DNA from: Propionibacterium sp.
GTDB taxonomy: Bacteria; Actinomycetota; Actinomycetes; Propionibacteriales; Propionibacteriaceae
Assembly (NCBI GenBank): GCA_012837465.1
Contig: DURG01000258.1
Coordinates: 1-12,925, forward strand
Reading direction: 5' to 3'
DNA length: 12,925 nt
In this document: piece after piece, positions 1 to 6,634 of the stretch
Numbering within the stretch: position 1 is the stretch's first letter
How the letters are laid out: each line of letters opens with the position of its first letter
Notes under the pieces: model-generated
Seen by the model: the letters and a program-made list of their open reading frames with translations, nothing else
The model's database searches: none
What the model was told of the DNA's origin: nothing
Position numbers and translations under genes: made by a program

Positions 1-39
1 CCGCTGGCTCGCAAGCTCGCAGGCGGACGCTCAGGGACC
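1..39 (-). repeat. Dispersed intergenic repeat, copy B (cut by window edge)
   Basis: On the minus strand this is a second GGTCCCTGAGCG block, starting at base 39 and continuing into a GC-rich arm with repeated GCGAGC/GCGAG words. The expected TCGAAGGGCC end would lie beyond base 1. It shares 13 identical bases (27-39 and 93-105) with copy A and has the same orientation, separated by only 12 bases, so copies A and B form a tandem pair. I see no coding sequence in 1-96. Confidence 0.6.
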
Positions 40-51
40 AGATCGGCTGCG

Positions 52-105
52 GGCCCTTCGTCGTGCCGCGGTGCTCGTTCCTCGCACCCGCCACGCTCAG
101 GGACC
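52..105 (-). repeat. Dispersed intergenic repeat, copy A (complete)
   Basis: Read on the minus strand, this unit begins GGTCCCTGAGCG and ends ACGAAGGGCC. Between these ends is a GC-rich segment with a small inverted repeat (GGTGC at 70-74 pairs with GCACC at 84-88). The start and end match the ends of copy B (start only) and copy C, so this is a repeat family and not a single hairpin. The TGA stop of the M20 gene (97-99) lies inside the GGTCCCTGAGC block. Similar elements are, to my recollection, scattered through many actinobacterial genomes. It may act as a transcript 3' end or RNA-stability element, which is inference. Confidence 0.7.
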
Positions 106-1275
106 GGCGAAGCGGGTGCCGTTGCGGACCACGGCGACAGCAAGCTCCAGCGCGGGACCGAAGGAGGCCTCATCCAACCCGAAGGTGGGGCTGTGGTGCG
201 AGCTGTCGAACTGCTGGTTGCCAGCACCGATGAACACGTAGCACGCCTTGGCCACCCGGGAGAAGGCCGCGAAATCCTCGCCACCGAGCATGGCGGGTTC
301 CTCGATGATGGCGCCCTCACCCCAGATCGGGGCAGCGAGTTCGCGCACGACTGCGGTGCAGGCCGGATCGTTGAGCACTGCGTCGTAGCCGACGAGGTAG
401 TCGAGCTCGGCGGTCAACCCCGGGTTGGCTGCCTCCAGACCTGCTACGAAGTTCTCCAGGCTGGAGCGCACCACGGCGCGGGTCTCGTCGTCGGTGGTGC
501 GGATGCTGCCGCCCAGGCGGGAGGTGGCGGGGATGACGTTGAGCGCCACCTGCTTCCCAGCCTCCAGGTAGGTGGTGGACACCACTGCCGGCGATCGGGG
601 CACCACGCGGCGCGCCACGATAGTCTGGATCTGGCTCACCAACCCGGCTGCGGCCGTGACCGGATCGATCGTGACCTCCGGCGTGGAAGCGTGTCCGCCG
701 CGACCGGTGATGGTGATCTCGAAGAGGTCGGAGTTGGCCGACGCCGGCCCGTCCTTGATGTCGATCTGGCCCGTGGGCAGCGTGGCCCAGAAGTGGAAGC
801 CGTAGATGAAGTCGAAGCCGGTGAAGTAGCCGGTGTCCACCATCTCCTTCGCGCCACCGGGAGGGGTCTCCTCCGCGTGTTGGAAGATCACGTGCACCTC
901 GCCAGTGAGCTCCTCGAGGTGATCGTCGACCCAAGCTGCCGCCGACATCATGACCGCCGTGTGGGCGTCGTGCCCGCAGCCGTGCATCTTGCCCGGCACC
1001 TTGGAGGCGAACTCGAGATCCGGTCGGTCCTCCTGCAGGCCGAGCGCGTCGATGTCGGCGCGCAGCCCCAGCTTGGGGCCGGGCCGGCCGGTCTCGAAGA
1101 CCACCACGAGGCTGGTGGGCGTGAGCTTCTCATAGCGGGACGCGTGCTGGAGGCGGTTGCGCAGCTCGGCTTCGATGTAGGCGACCGTCTCGTGCTCCTC
1201 GAACGAGAGTTCGGGGTACTGGTGCAGGTGGCGGCGCCAGTCGATGAGTTGGTCCAGGTAGCGGTCGGTTGTCAT
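97..1275 (-). CDS. M20-family amidohydrolase (aminoacylase / aminobenzoyl-glutamate hydrolase type)
   Basis: This is a 392-residue metallopeptidase-fold hydrolase, the usual length for bacterial M20D amidohydrolases. Such enzymes cleave N-acyl or N-aroyl amino acids in the cytoplasm. Visible landmarks are GLRADIDALGLQE near 70-82, MHGCGHDAH around 98-105 (Cys100 and His102 as metal ligands), the HAEE pair at Glu135/136, His161 in GFHFW, the GRGGHAS lid segment near the middle, and the final metal-binding His361 in HHSP. The ATG start has AGGAG six bases upstream. It lies 55 bases downstream of the AbgT-family transporter on the same strand, so the two are probably co-transcribed, as abgA/abgB and abgT are in E. 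coli. Only one M20 gene is visible, whereas E. coli uses an AbgA-AbgB pair. Its stop codon is inside repeat copy A. The exact substrate cannot be read from the sequence. Confidence 0.92.
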   Translation of the reverse strand: MTTDRYLDQLIDWRRHLHQYPELSFEEHETVAYIEAELRNRLQHASRYEKLTPTSLVVVFETGRPGPKLGLRADIDALGLQEDRPDLEFASKVPGKMHGCGHDAHTAVMMSAAAWVDDHLEELTGEVHVIFQHAEETPPGGAKEMVDTGYFTGFDFIYGFHFWATLPTGQIDIKDGPASANSDLFEITITGRGGHASTPEVTIDPVTAAAGLVSQIQTIVARRVVPRSPAVVSTTYLEAGKQVALNVIPATSRLGGSIRTTDDETRAVVRSSLENFVAGLEAANPGLTAELDYLVGYDAVLNDPACTAVVRELAAPIWGEGAIIEEPAMLGGEDFAAFSRVAKACYVFIGAGNQQFDSSHHSPTFGLDEASFGPALELAVAVVRNGTRFAGP

Positions 1276-1289
1276 GTCGGTCTCCTTCC

Positions 1290-1327
1290 GGCCCTTCGAC
1301 CAGCCGCGGGGGGCTGGCTCAGGGAAC
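1290..1327 (-). repeat. Dispersed intergenic repeat, copy C, with hairpin
   Basis: On the minus strand the unit starts GTTCCCTGAGC and ends TCGAAGGGCC. These are the same ends as copy A, in a shorter 38-base form. The interior is a hairpin: CCAGCC (1300-1305) pairs with GGCTGG (1312-1317) around a six-base loop. It fills most of the 55-base gap between the transporter stop codon (three bases away) and the ribosome binding site of the M20 gene (1282-1286). It could therefore affect processing or differential expression of the two-gene transcript (inference). Confidence 0.65.
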
Positions 1328-1330
1328 GTC

Positions 1331-2866
1331 TCAGCCGAGGTGGATGGGGCCGCCCGGGCCCACGGGCAAGCCCAGCAGGAACCAAGCGATGAGGAACAGC
1401 GTCCAGCCGATGCCCAGTGCGATCGAGTACGGCAGCAGGGCCGAGATCAGCGTGCCCATGCCGATCTTCTTGTCGTACTTCTTCGCCAGGCCGAGCACCA
1501 AGGGGAAGTACGGCATCATCGGCGTGATCGGGTTGGTGATGGAGTCGCCCACGCGGTAGATCATCTGGGTGAAGGCCGGGTGGAAGTTCAGCAGCATCAT
1601 CATCGGTACGAAGATGGGCGCGAGGATGGCCCACTTGGCCGAGGCGCTGCCAATGAGCAGGTTCACCAGGCTGGAGAGGATGAGGATGCCGACGATCAGC
1701 ACGACGCCGTTGGCGCCATCGAGCAACTCTGCGCCCTTGATGGCGATGATCGAGCCGAGGTTGGACCAGCCGAAGTAGGCCAGCATCTGGCTGGCGAAGA
1801 ACACGATGACGATGAAGTTGCCCATGGAGGCCATGGATTCGGTCATCATCCGGGCCATGTCCTTCGAGTCCTTGATGGTGCCGGCCTTGATGCCGTAGAT
1901 GAAGCCGGGCACGAAGAACAGGATCGTGATGAGCAGGCCGATGCCGTTCATCAGGGGTGAATCGTTGATGAGGCTGCCGGTCTCCGCATTGCGCATCAGC
2001 CCGTTGCTGGGGATCGACAGGGCCGCCACGATGACCAGCACCGCCAGCATGGACCAGTTGGCCCAGCGCAGGGCGGAGCGCTGCTGCGGCGTGATCTCGC
2101 CGGTGTCCTCGGAAACGTATTCCGGGTTGGTGTAGGCGCCGAGCCGCGGGATGGTGATCTTGGTGGTGACCAGCCACACGATGGGCAGCAGCACGACCAC
2201 CGAGGCCGCGATGAAGTAGTAGTTCATCGCCGCGTTCATTTGCACCTGGTCGTCGATCAGTGCTGCCGCGGGCTCCGTGAAGGCGAACACCAGGGCATCC
2301 GACATGCCGAGGATGAGATTGGCCGCGAACCCACCCAGCGCCGCTGCGTAGGCCATGGCGATGCCGGCGACGGGGTGCCAGCCGAGCTTGATGAACACCA
2401 TGGCCGCCAGCGGGGGCAGCACGATGGGGGCAGCATCGCCGGCGATGTTGCCGAGGATGCCGATGAAGATGATGACAGGGATGATGAGCTTGACCGGAGC
2501 CTTCATGACGGCCGAGCGCATCATGACCTCGAACCAGCCACTCTTCTCGGCCAGGCCGATGCCGAGCATCACCACGAGCACCAGGCCCAGGGCCGGGAAG
2601 CTGCCGAAGTTCTTGACCGATTCGGAGATCATCCGCTGGATGTTCTCGCCGCTGAGCAGATTGATCGCCTCGACGGTCTCCCCCGTACCCGGGTGCACCG
2701 CGCTGACGCCCGCCAACGCGGTGACCCAGGAGGCCAGGATGATGATGGCGCAGAGCGAGGCGAACAGCACGATGGGATCCGGTAGCTTGTTGCCTCCCCT
2801 CTCCACGAGGTCGAGGAACCGCTGCATGAACCCCCGCTTCGGGGCTGCGGTGTCGGTGGTGCTCAC
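1331..2866 (-). CDS. abgT: AbgT-family transporter
   Basis: This 511-residue, strongly hydrophobic integral membrane protein has the length of E. coli AbgT and MtrF. Family signatures include GNIAGDAAPIVLPPLAAM in the first half, NLLIGSASAKWAILAPIF in the second, and DSITNPITPMMPYFPL near the C terminus. Known members import p-aminobenzoyl-glutamate (AbgT) or export sulfonamides and related compounds (MtrF, YdaH). With an M20 hydrolase directly downstream, import of an N-acyl or aminobenzoyl amino acid is the more likely role here, but this is inference from context. The start is GTG at 2864-2866, chosen because AGGAG (2873-2877) lies six bases before it and MSTTDTAAPKRGF is a plausible N terminus. 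A palindromic operator candidate and a small hairpin lie in the 93 bases upstream. Symbol given at family level only. Confidence 0.9.
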   Translation of the reverse strand: MSTTDTAAPKRGFMQRFLDLVERGGNKLPDPIVLFASLCAIIILASWVTALAGVSAVHPGTGETVEAINLLSGENIQRMISESVKNFGSFPALGLVLVVMLGIGLAEKSGWFEVMMRSAVMKAPVKLIIPVIIFIGILGNIAGDAAPIVLPPLAAMVFIKLGWHPVAGIAMAYAAALGGFAANLILGMSDALVFAFTEPAAALIDDQVQMNAAMNYYFIAASVVVLLPIVWLVTTKITIPRLGAYTNPEYVSEDTGEITPQQRSALRWANWSMLAVLVIVAALSIPSNGLMRNAETGSLINDSPLMNGIGLLITILFFVPGFIYGIKAGTIKDSKDMARMMTESMASMGNFIVIVFFASQMLAYFGWSNLGSIIAIKGAELLDGANGVVLIVGILILSSLVNLLIGSASAKWAILAPIFVPMMMLLNFHPAFTQMIYRVGDSITNPITPMMPYFPLVLGLAKKYDKKIGMGTLISALLPYSIALGIGWTLFLIAWFLLGLPVGPGGPIHLG

Positions 2867-2887
2867 GTCGCACTCCTAGGGCCGCGC

Positions 2888-2903
2888 CACGCTCCTTCGC
2901 GTG
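2888..2903 (-). other. Small hairpin in the leader of the AbgT-family gene
   Basis: CACGC (2888-2892) and GCGTG (2899-2903) pair around a six-base loop, about 21 bases before the GTG start on the minus strand. The stem is only five base pairs, so chance is possible. On the transcript the loop reads GAAGGA, which resembles a ribosome binding site. No regulatory mechanism can be assigned. Confidence 0.3.
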
Positions 2904-2920
2904 ACTGTTGCCCCAGCACA

Positions 2921-2933
2921 GTAACGACATTAC
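2921..2933. promoter_or_regulatory. Palindromic operator candidate GTAA-N5-TTAC upstream of the AbgT-family gene
   Basis: The 13-base sequence GTAACGACATTAC is a perfect 4+4 inverted repeat, AT-rich in a GC-rich surrounding, 55 bases before the transporter start codon. Read on the minus strand it contains TAATGT and is adjacent to TTACTGT, either of which could be a -10 element, with TTGGCG further upstream at poor spacing. A repressor bound here would cover a promoter. It does not have the T-N11-A form expected for a LysR regulator such as AbgR. The regulator is unknown and not encoded in this window. Confidence 0.4.
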
Positions 2934-2959
2934 GGCACCCTGCGCCAACTGGTCTCACA

Positions 2960-3961
2960 TCAGGGACGCTGCGCGGGGGCCTCCGTCTTGGCCGGATCCC
3001 GCTCGATGAAGCCATCCAGCGCCTCGTCAATGCGGGCGAGCACATCATCGGGGAGCTTGACGCCGCTGGCCTTGACGTTCTCCTCCACCTGCTCCGGGCG
3101 CGAGGCGCCGACGATGGCGGCTGCCACGTTCTCGTTCTGCAGCACCCAGGCGACGGCGAGTTGCGCCATCGTGAGGTCCATCTCGTGGGCGATGGGCTTC
3201 AAGTTCTGGACGGCGGCGAGCAGGTCGTCGCGCATCCAACGCTCGATCATGCGCTGCCCACCCTTGGTGTCTGTGGCGCGGGAACCCTCTGGCGCGCCCT
3301 GGCCGGGCAGGTACTTGCCGGTCAGCACGCCCTGCGCGACGGGCGACCACACGATCTGGGAGAGTCCGGCCTCCTGCGAGGCAGGGATGACCTCGTCCTC
3401 GATGACGCGCCACAGCATGTTGTACTGCGGCTGGCTGGACACCAGCGGGATGCGCAACTCCTTGGCATACCGGGCGGCCTCGCGGATCTGCTCCGCGCGC
3501 CACTCGGACACGCCGATGTAGTGGGCCTTGCCCTGACGAACCACGTCCGCGAATGCCACCATGGTCTCCTCGAGCGGGGTCTCAACGTCGTAGCGGTGCG
3601 CCTGGTAGACGTCCACGTAGTCGGTCTGGAGGCGCTTGAGGGAGCCGTTGATCCCCTCCATGATGTGCTTGCGGGAGAGTCCTACGTCATTGGCGCCCTT
3701 GGGGCCGACGGGCCAGTAGACCTTCGTGAGGATCTCCAACGACTCGCGACGCTCGCCCTTCAAGGCCTCGCCGAGCACCTCCTCGGCGACGGTGTTGGCG
3801 TACACGTCGGCCGTGTCGAACGAGGTGATGCCGGCATCCAGGGCCGCTCGTACGCAGGCCGTCGCCGCGTCGTTCTCCACCTGGGAGCCGTGCGTCAGCC
3901 AGTTGCCGTAGATGATCTCGGTGACCTTCAGGCCCGAGTTTCCGAGGTAGCGATACTTCAC
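2960..3961 (-). CDS. Aldo/keto reductase (KCAB-beta/AKR6-like)
   Basis: This 333-residue cytoplasmic NADPH-dependent oxidoreductase reduces aldehydes or ketones; the physiological substrate cannot be inferred. The fold is evident from the start (KYRYLGNSGLKVTEI). The catalytic tetrad is visible: Asp49 and Tyr54 in FDTADVY, Lys80 in ILTKVYW, and His122 in VYQAHRYD. The cofactor-binding segment AAIVGASRPEQVEEN is near the C terminus. I chose the GTG at 3959-3961 because AAGGA (3968-3972) sits six bases upstream and the protein then begins where the family does. An ATG at 3998-4000 and a further one at 4096 are in frame but lack ribosome binding sites, and the latter would run into the divergent peptidase gene. 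It is 93 bases upstream of the transporter on the same strand, but a shared pathway is not demonstrated. Confidence 0.92.
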   Translation of the reverse strand: MKYRYLGNSGLKVTEIIYGNWLTHGSQVENDAATACVRAALDAGITSFDTADVYANTVAEEVLGEALKGERRESLEILTKVYWPVGPKGANDVGLSRKHIMEGINGSLKRLQTDYVDVYQAHRYDVETPLEETMVAFADVVRQGKAHYIGVSEWRAEQIREAARYAKELRIPLVSSQPQYNMLWRVIEDEVIPASQEAGLSQIVWSPVAQGVLTGKYLPGQGAPEGSRATDTKGGQRMIERWMRDDLLAAVQNLKPIAHEMDLTMAQLAVAWVLQNENVAAAIVGASRPEQVEENVKASGVKLPDDVLARIDEALDGFIERDPAKTEAPAQRP

Positions 3962-3967
3962 CGGGGG

Positions 3968-3972
3968 TCCTT
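3968..3972 (-). promoter_or_regulatory. Ribosome binding site that sets the reductase start
   Basis: On the minus strand AAGGA is followed by six bases and then GTG. This is the only good Shine-Dalgarno match among the possible in-frame starts of the aldo/keto reductase. Confidence 0.65.
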
Positions 3973-4002
3973 CCCTTAGGGGTTTGTTTTCCGCTGGCAT
4001 CA

Positions 4003-4008
4003 AATCTA
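4003..4008 (-). promoter_or_regulatory. -10 candidate for the aldo/keto reductase
   Basis: TAGATT on the minus strand fits the TANNNT form of actinobacterial -10 elements and stands out in a GC-rich gap, 41 bases before the GTG start. At 17 bases spacing the -35 position reads CCTAGC, which is poor. It lies about 20 bases from the divergent -10 candidate of the M16 gene, so the two promoters would share a very small region. Confidence 0.4.
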
Positions 4009-4027
4009 CCCCCTCCCAAGGGCACGC

Positions 4028-4033
4028 TAGGCT
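4028..4033 (+). promoter_or_regulatory. -10 element for a leaderless M16 transcript
   Basis: TAGGCT ends seven bases before the ATG at 4041. No Shine-Dalgarno sequence is present between them (all C-rich). A TANNNT hexamer about seven bases upstream of the start codon is the typical arrangement of leaderless genes in Actinobacteria, where transcription begins at the A of ATG. The -35 region is not recognisable. Confidence 0.6.
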
Positions 4034-4040
4034 CGCCCCC

Positions 4041-5315
4041 ATGACCCAGGCCGACCTCCACTTCGAACTCAGCCAGCACCGGCTCGACAACGGCATGCAC
4101 GTGGTCGTGGCACCAGATCACGACGCGCCCGGCGTGGCGGTCAACATCTGGGTCGAGGTGGGCTCGGCCGACGAGGTGGCCGGCCGCACCGGGTTCGCGC
4201 ACCTGTTCGAGCACCTCATGTTCCAGGGGTCGGCCAACGTGGCCAGCGGCGAGCACATGGCCACCGTCGAGGCGCTGGGTGGCACGGTCAACGCCACGAC
4301 CTCCTCCGACCGCACCAACTACTTCGAGACGGTGCCCCGCGGGGCACTGGACCTGGCCCTCTGGATGGAGGCGGATCGCTTCGAGTCGCTGGCCATCACG
4401 CCGGAGAACTTCGAGGCGCAGCGCCAGGTGGTGAAGGAGGAGAAGCGCCAGCGCTACGACAACCAGCCCTACGGTGACCTCCTCGAACTCCTCGTCGCCC
4501 AGCACTTCAACCCCGACCATCCCTACGGCCACCTCACGATCGGCTCGATGGAGGACCTGGACGCATCCTCCCTCGACGACGTGGCCGGCTTCTTCCGCGC
4601 TTGGTACCCGGCCAGCAACCTGCGTCTGGTGCTCTGTGGCCCCGTCAGCGACGACGAGGGTCTTGCGCTGGCTGCCAAGTACTTCGGCCACCTGCCGTCA
4701 GCCCCCAAGCCGGAGCGCGCCCCCATTGCCGCGGCGGAGGTCGGCAACCCCGTCGACACGTCCGTCTCCAGGCCTGTGCCGCACTCCCTGAGCTACCTCT
4801 CGTGGGCCACTCCACCAGCCGCGCACGCGGACGTGCCCGCCCTCGACCTGGCCCTGTCGGTCCTGTCCGACGGACACGCCAGCCGTCTGCACCGTTCGCT
4901 GGTCAAGCGCTCTGATGTCGCCTACGAGGTGCACGGCGGCATGCTCACCAACCGTTCCACCGATTCCATCACCACGATGATCTCCCGCCCAGCGGACGGC
5001 GTCACGCTCGAGCAGGTCTCCGACGCCGTTCTTGACGGCCTCGCCCGCTTCCTCGATGAGGGCCCCACCGAGGAGGAGCTCGCCCGCGCCGTCGCCCAGT
5101 ACGAGCGCGACTGGCTGTGGGACCTGGCGACCACCAGCGGCCGCTCCGACGCCATCAACGAGGCGTGGCTCGTCCACGGCGACCCCCATCGCCTCAACAC
5201 GTACCTCGCCGAGGTGCTCGCCCTCACCCCCGACGACCTCCGCGCCGCCGCCGCCAAGTGGCTGGCCCCGGAGGGCGCCCACCGACTCCTCTACCGTGCG
5301 GAGGCACCGCGATGA
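4041..5315 (+). CDS. M16-family zinc peptidase, catalytic member of a pair
   Basis: This 424-residue pitrilysin/processing-peptidase-type protein has two homologous halves, as in M16B enzymes. The inverted zinc motif HLFEH is intact at residues 54-58, inside GFAHLFEHLMFQGS, and the third ligand is provided by Glu133/134 in VVKEEKRQRYDNQPYG, about 75 residues later. A segment of the second half, KRSDVAYEV around 289-297, fits the substrate-binding Arg/Tyr region. No signal peptide is visible, so it is probably cytoplasmic and degrades peptides. An in-frame ATG exists at 3984, but the conserved region starts just after 4041 and a -10 element lies seven bases upstream of that codon. It overlaps the next M16 gene by four bases (ATGA), a strong sign of translational coupling and of a heterodimer. 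Confidence 0.93.
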   Translation: MTQADLHFELSQHRLDNGMHVVVAPDHDAPGVAVNIWVEVGSADEVAGRTGFAHLFEHLMFQGSANVASGEHMATVEALGGTVNATTSSDRTNYFETVPRGALDLALWMEADRFESLAITPENFEAQRQVVKEEKRQRYDNQPYGDLLELLVAQHFNPDHPYGHLTIGSMEDLDASSLDDVAGFFRAWYPASNLRLVLCGPVSDDEGLALAAKYFGHLPSAPKPERAPIAAAEVGNPVDTSVSRPVPHSLSYLSWATPPAAHADVPALDLALSVLSDGHASRLHRSLVKRSDVAYEVHGGMLTNRSTDSITTMISRPADGVTLEQVSDAVLDGLARFLDEGPTEEELARAVAQYERDWLWDLATTSGRSDAINEAWLVHGDPHRLNTYLAEVLALTPDDLRAAAAKWLAPEGAHRLLYRAEAPR

Positions 5316-6634
5316 ACCGCCCTGAAGTCCGGCTCGGCACCCCGTGGCATTTCCCGACGCCCACCATCGTCCGACTCGGCAACGGGCTGAGCGTGTGGCA
5401 CTTCCACCTGCCCGGCCAGCACGTGGCCACCTACGAGGTGGTCCTCCCGACGCAACTCACGTACGAGGAACGAGACAAGGAGGGCATCGGCAACGTCACG
5501 CTCCACGCCATCGATGAGGGCACCCGCACGCACCCCGACGGCGCGATCGGTGAACTCCTGGAGGCCCAGGGCACCACGCTGCACGGCGGCACCCGGTATC
5601 GCTACTCGACGTTCGGCGGCCAGACGCCGTCGCGGCGCCTCCGGGAGGTGCTCCCCCTGTTCGCGGAGGTGCTCAGCGAGCCTGCATACGCCGAGCGCGA
5701 CGTGGCCCACCACGTCGAGGCCCAGATAGCCGGTTATGCCTCACGGCTGGCCTCGCCGGCCGCCGCGAACCGCATCGCCCTGCGCGAGGCGCTGTTCGAG
5801 CCCGACCACCGCGAGGCCCGACCCACCGGCGGCACGCCGGAAACCCTCGTGAACATCACCGCGGCCGACGCCGTGCAGTGGCACGCCGACCACTTCTCCC
5901 CAGCCGGGGCCACGCTGGTGGTCGCCGGGGCCCTCGAACTCGACGAGGTGCTCGCCGGCATCTCCGGCTGGCAGGGCGCACCGCCCGTCGCGGACGGGCT
6001 GCGCCCCGCCTCGCCACTTCAGGCGCCCAAGGTCGTCGTCGTGGACCACCCGGATGCAGTGCAGGCCACCTTGGCAGTGGGGACCCGCACTGTCACCCGC
6101 CACGATGCGCGCTGGCCCGCGCTGCGCGTGGCCGGCCACGCCGTCGCGGGGGCGATCGCGAGCAGGCTCAACCTCGAACTCCGCGAGCGGATGGGCTACA
6201 CCTACGGTATCCGAGGCGGCTTCACCCCCGGCGCCGACGAGGGTCAGTTCACCGTGGGTGGCAGCGTGCGCACGGAGGTGGCGGGCGATGCGGTCGCCCG
6301 GATGCTCGAGGGCCTCGCCCTCGGTACTCCGCTCACTGAGCAGGAGGCCCACGACGCGCGCCAGTTCCTCATCGGCATCGCGCCGCTCGCGAACGAGACC
6401 TCTGCGGACATCGTCAACCAGGGCGCGACGCTGGCCGGATCCGGCCTGGGACCGGACTACCTCAACGCACACTTCGCGCAACTGGCAGGCGTGACCGCAG
6501 AGCAGGCGACGGTTGCCTTCCGCGAGGTCATCGACCCCGCCCAGCTGACCATCGCGGTCACCGGAGCGGCCGCCGAACTGGTGCCCGAGCTCGAGGGGCT
6601 CGGGCTCGAGGTCAGCCTTCGTCCAGCGCCTTGA
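5312..6634 (+). CDS. M16-family protein, probable non-catalytic partner
   Basis: This 440-residue protein has the M16 fold but has lost the zinc site. Aligning GIGNVTLHAIDEGT (58-71) with the HLFEH region of its neighbour puts Asn61 and Leu64 where the first His and the catalytic Glu should be; only His65 is kept. The Arg/Tyr element is conserved instead (LRERMGYTYGIRGG, Arg291 to Tyr298). This division of labour is known in M16B heterodimers such as mitochondrial processing peptidase and bacterial pairs, where one subunit cuts and the other holds substrate. The start ATG overlaps the stop of the upstream gene, with GGAGG (5300-5304) seven bases before it. Its last 23 bases overlap the end of the convergent UPF0182 gene. 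Confidence 0.92.
   Translation: MNRPEVRLGTPWHFPTPTIVRLGNGLSVWHFHLPGQHVATYEVVLPTQLTYEERDKEGIGNVTLHAIDEGTRTHPDGAIGELLEAQGTTLHGGTRYRYSTFGGQTPSRRLREVLPLFAEVLSEPAYAERDVAHHVEAQIAGYASRLASPAAANRIALREALFEPDHREARPTGGTPETLVNITAADAVQWHADHFSPAGATLVVAGALELDEVLAGISGWQGAPPVADGLRPASPLQAPKVVVVDHPDAVQATLAVGTRTVTRHDARWPALRVAGHAVAGAIASRLNLELRERMGYTYGIRGGFTPGADEGQFTVGGSVRTEVAGDAVARMLEGLALGTPLTEQEAHDARQFLIGIAPLANETSADIVNQGATLAGSGLGPDYLNAHFAQLAGVTAEQATVAFREVIDPAQLTIAVTGAAAELVPELEGLGLEVSLRPAP
6584..6604. terminator. Hairpin near the convergent gene ends (possible terminator)
   Basis: CCCGAGC (6584-6590) and GCTCGGG (6598-6604) form a perfect seven-base-pair stem with a seven-base loop. It lies within the end of the second M16 gene and, for the minus strand, starts about seven bases after the UPF0182 stop codon. 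No T-run follows on either strand, so it does not meet the classical intrinsic terminator pattern. In this GC-rich coding stretch it may be chance. Confidence 0.3.

Noticed and set aside
193..1392. Long open frame on the plus strand opposite the M20 gene
   Set aside because: Its translation is rich in His, Gly, Arg and Val with no recognisable domain; it is the usual antisense artefact of a high-GC gene. The M20 motifs on the other strand are clear.
1272..2948. 558-codon minus-strand frame overlapping the transporter in another phase
   Set aside because: His/Arg/Gly-rich low-complexity translation; the transporter frame carries all the family motifs and a ribosome binding site.
3962..4096. 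Longer N terminus for the aldo/keto reductase
   Set aside because: Upstream starts lack ribosome binding sites and the 4096 start would overlap the M16 gene; the GTG at 3961 has AAGGA and begins at the conserved sequence.
3687..4691. 334-codon minus-strand frame across the reductase/M16 junction
   Set aside because: It would span two confidently identified genes in the wrong phase and shows no domain.
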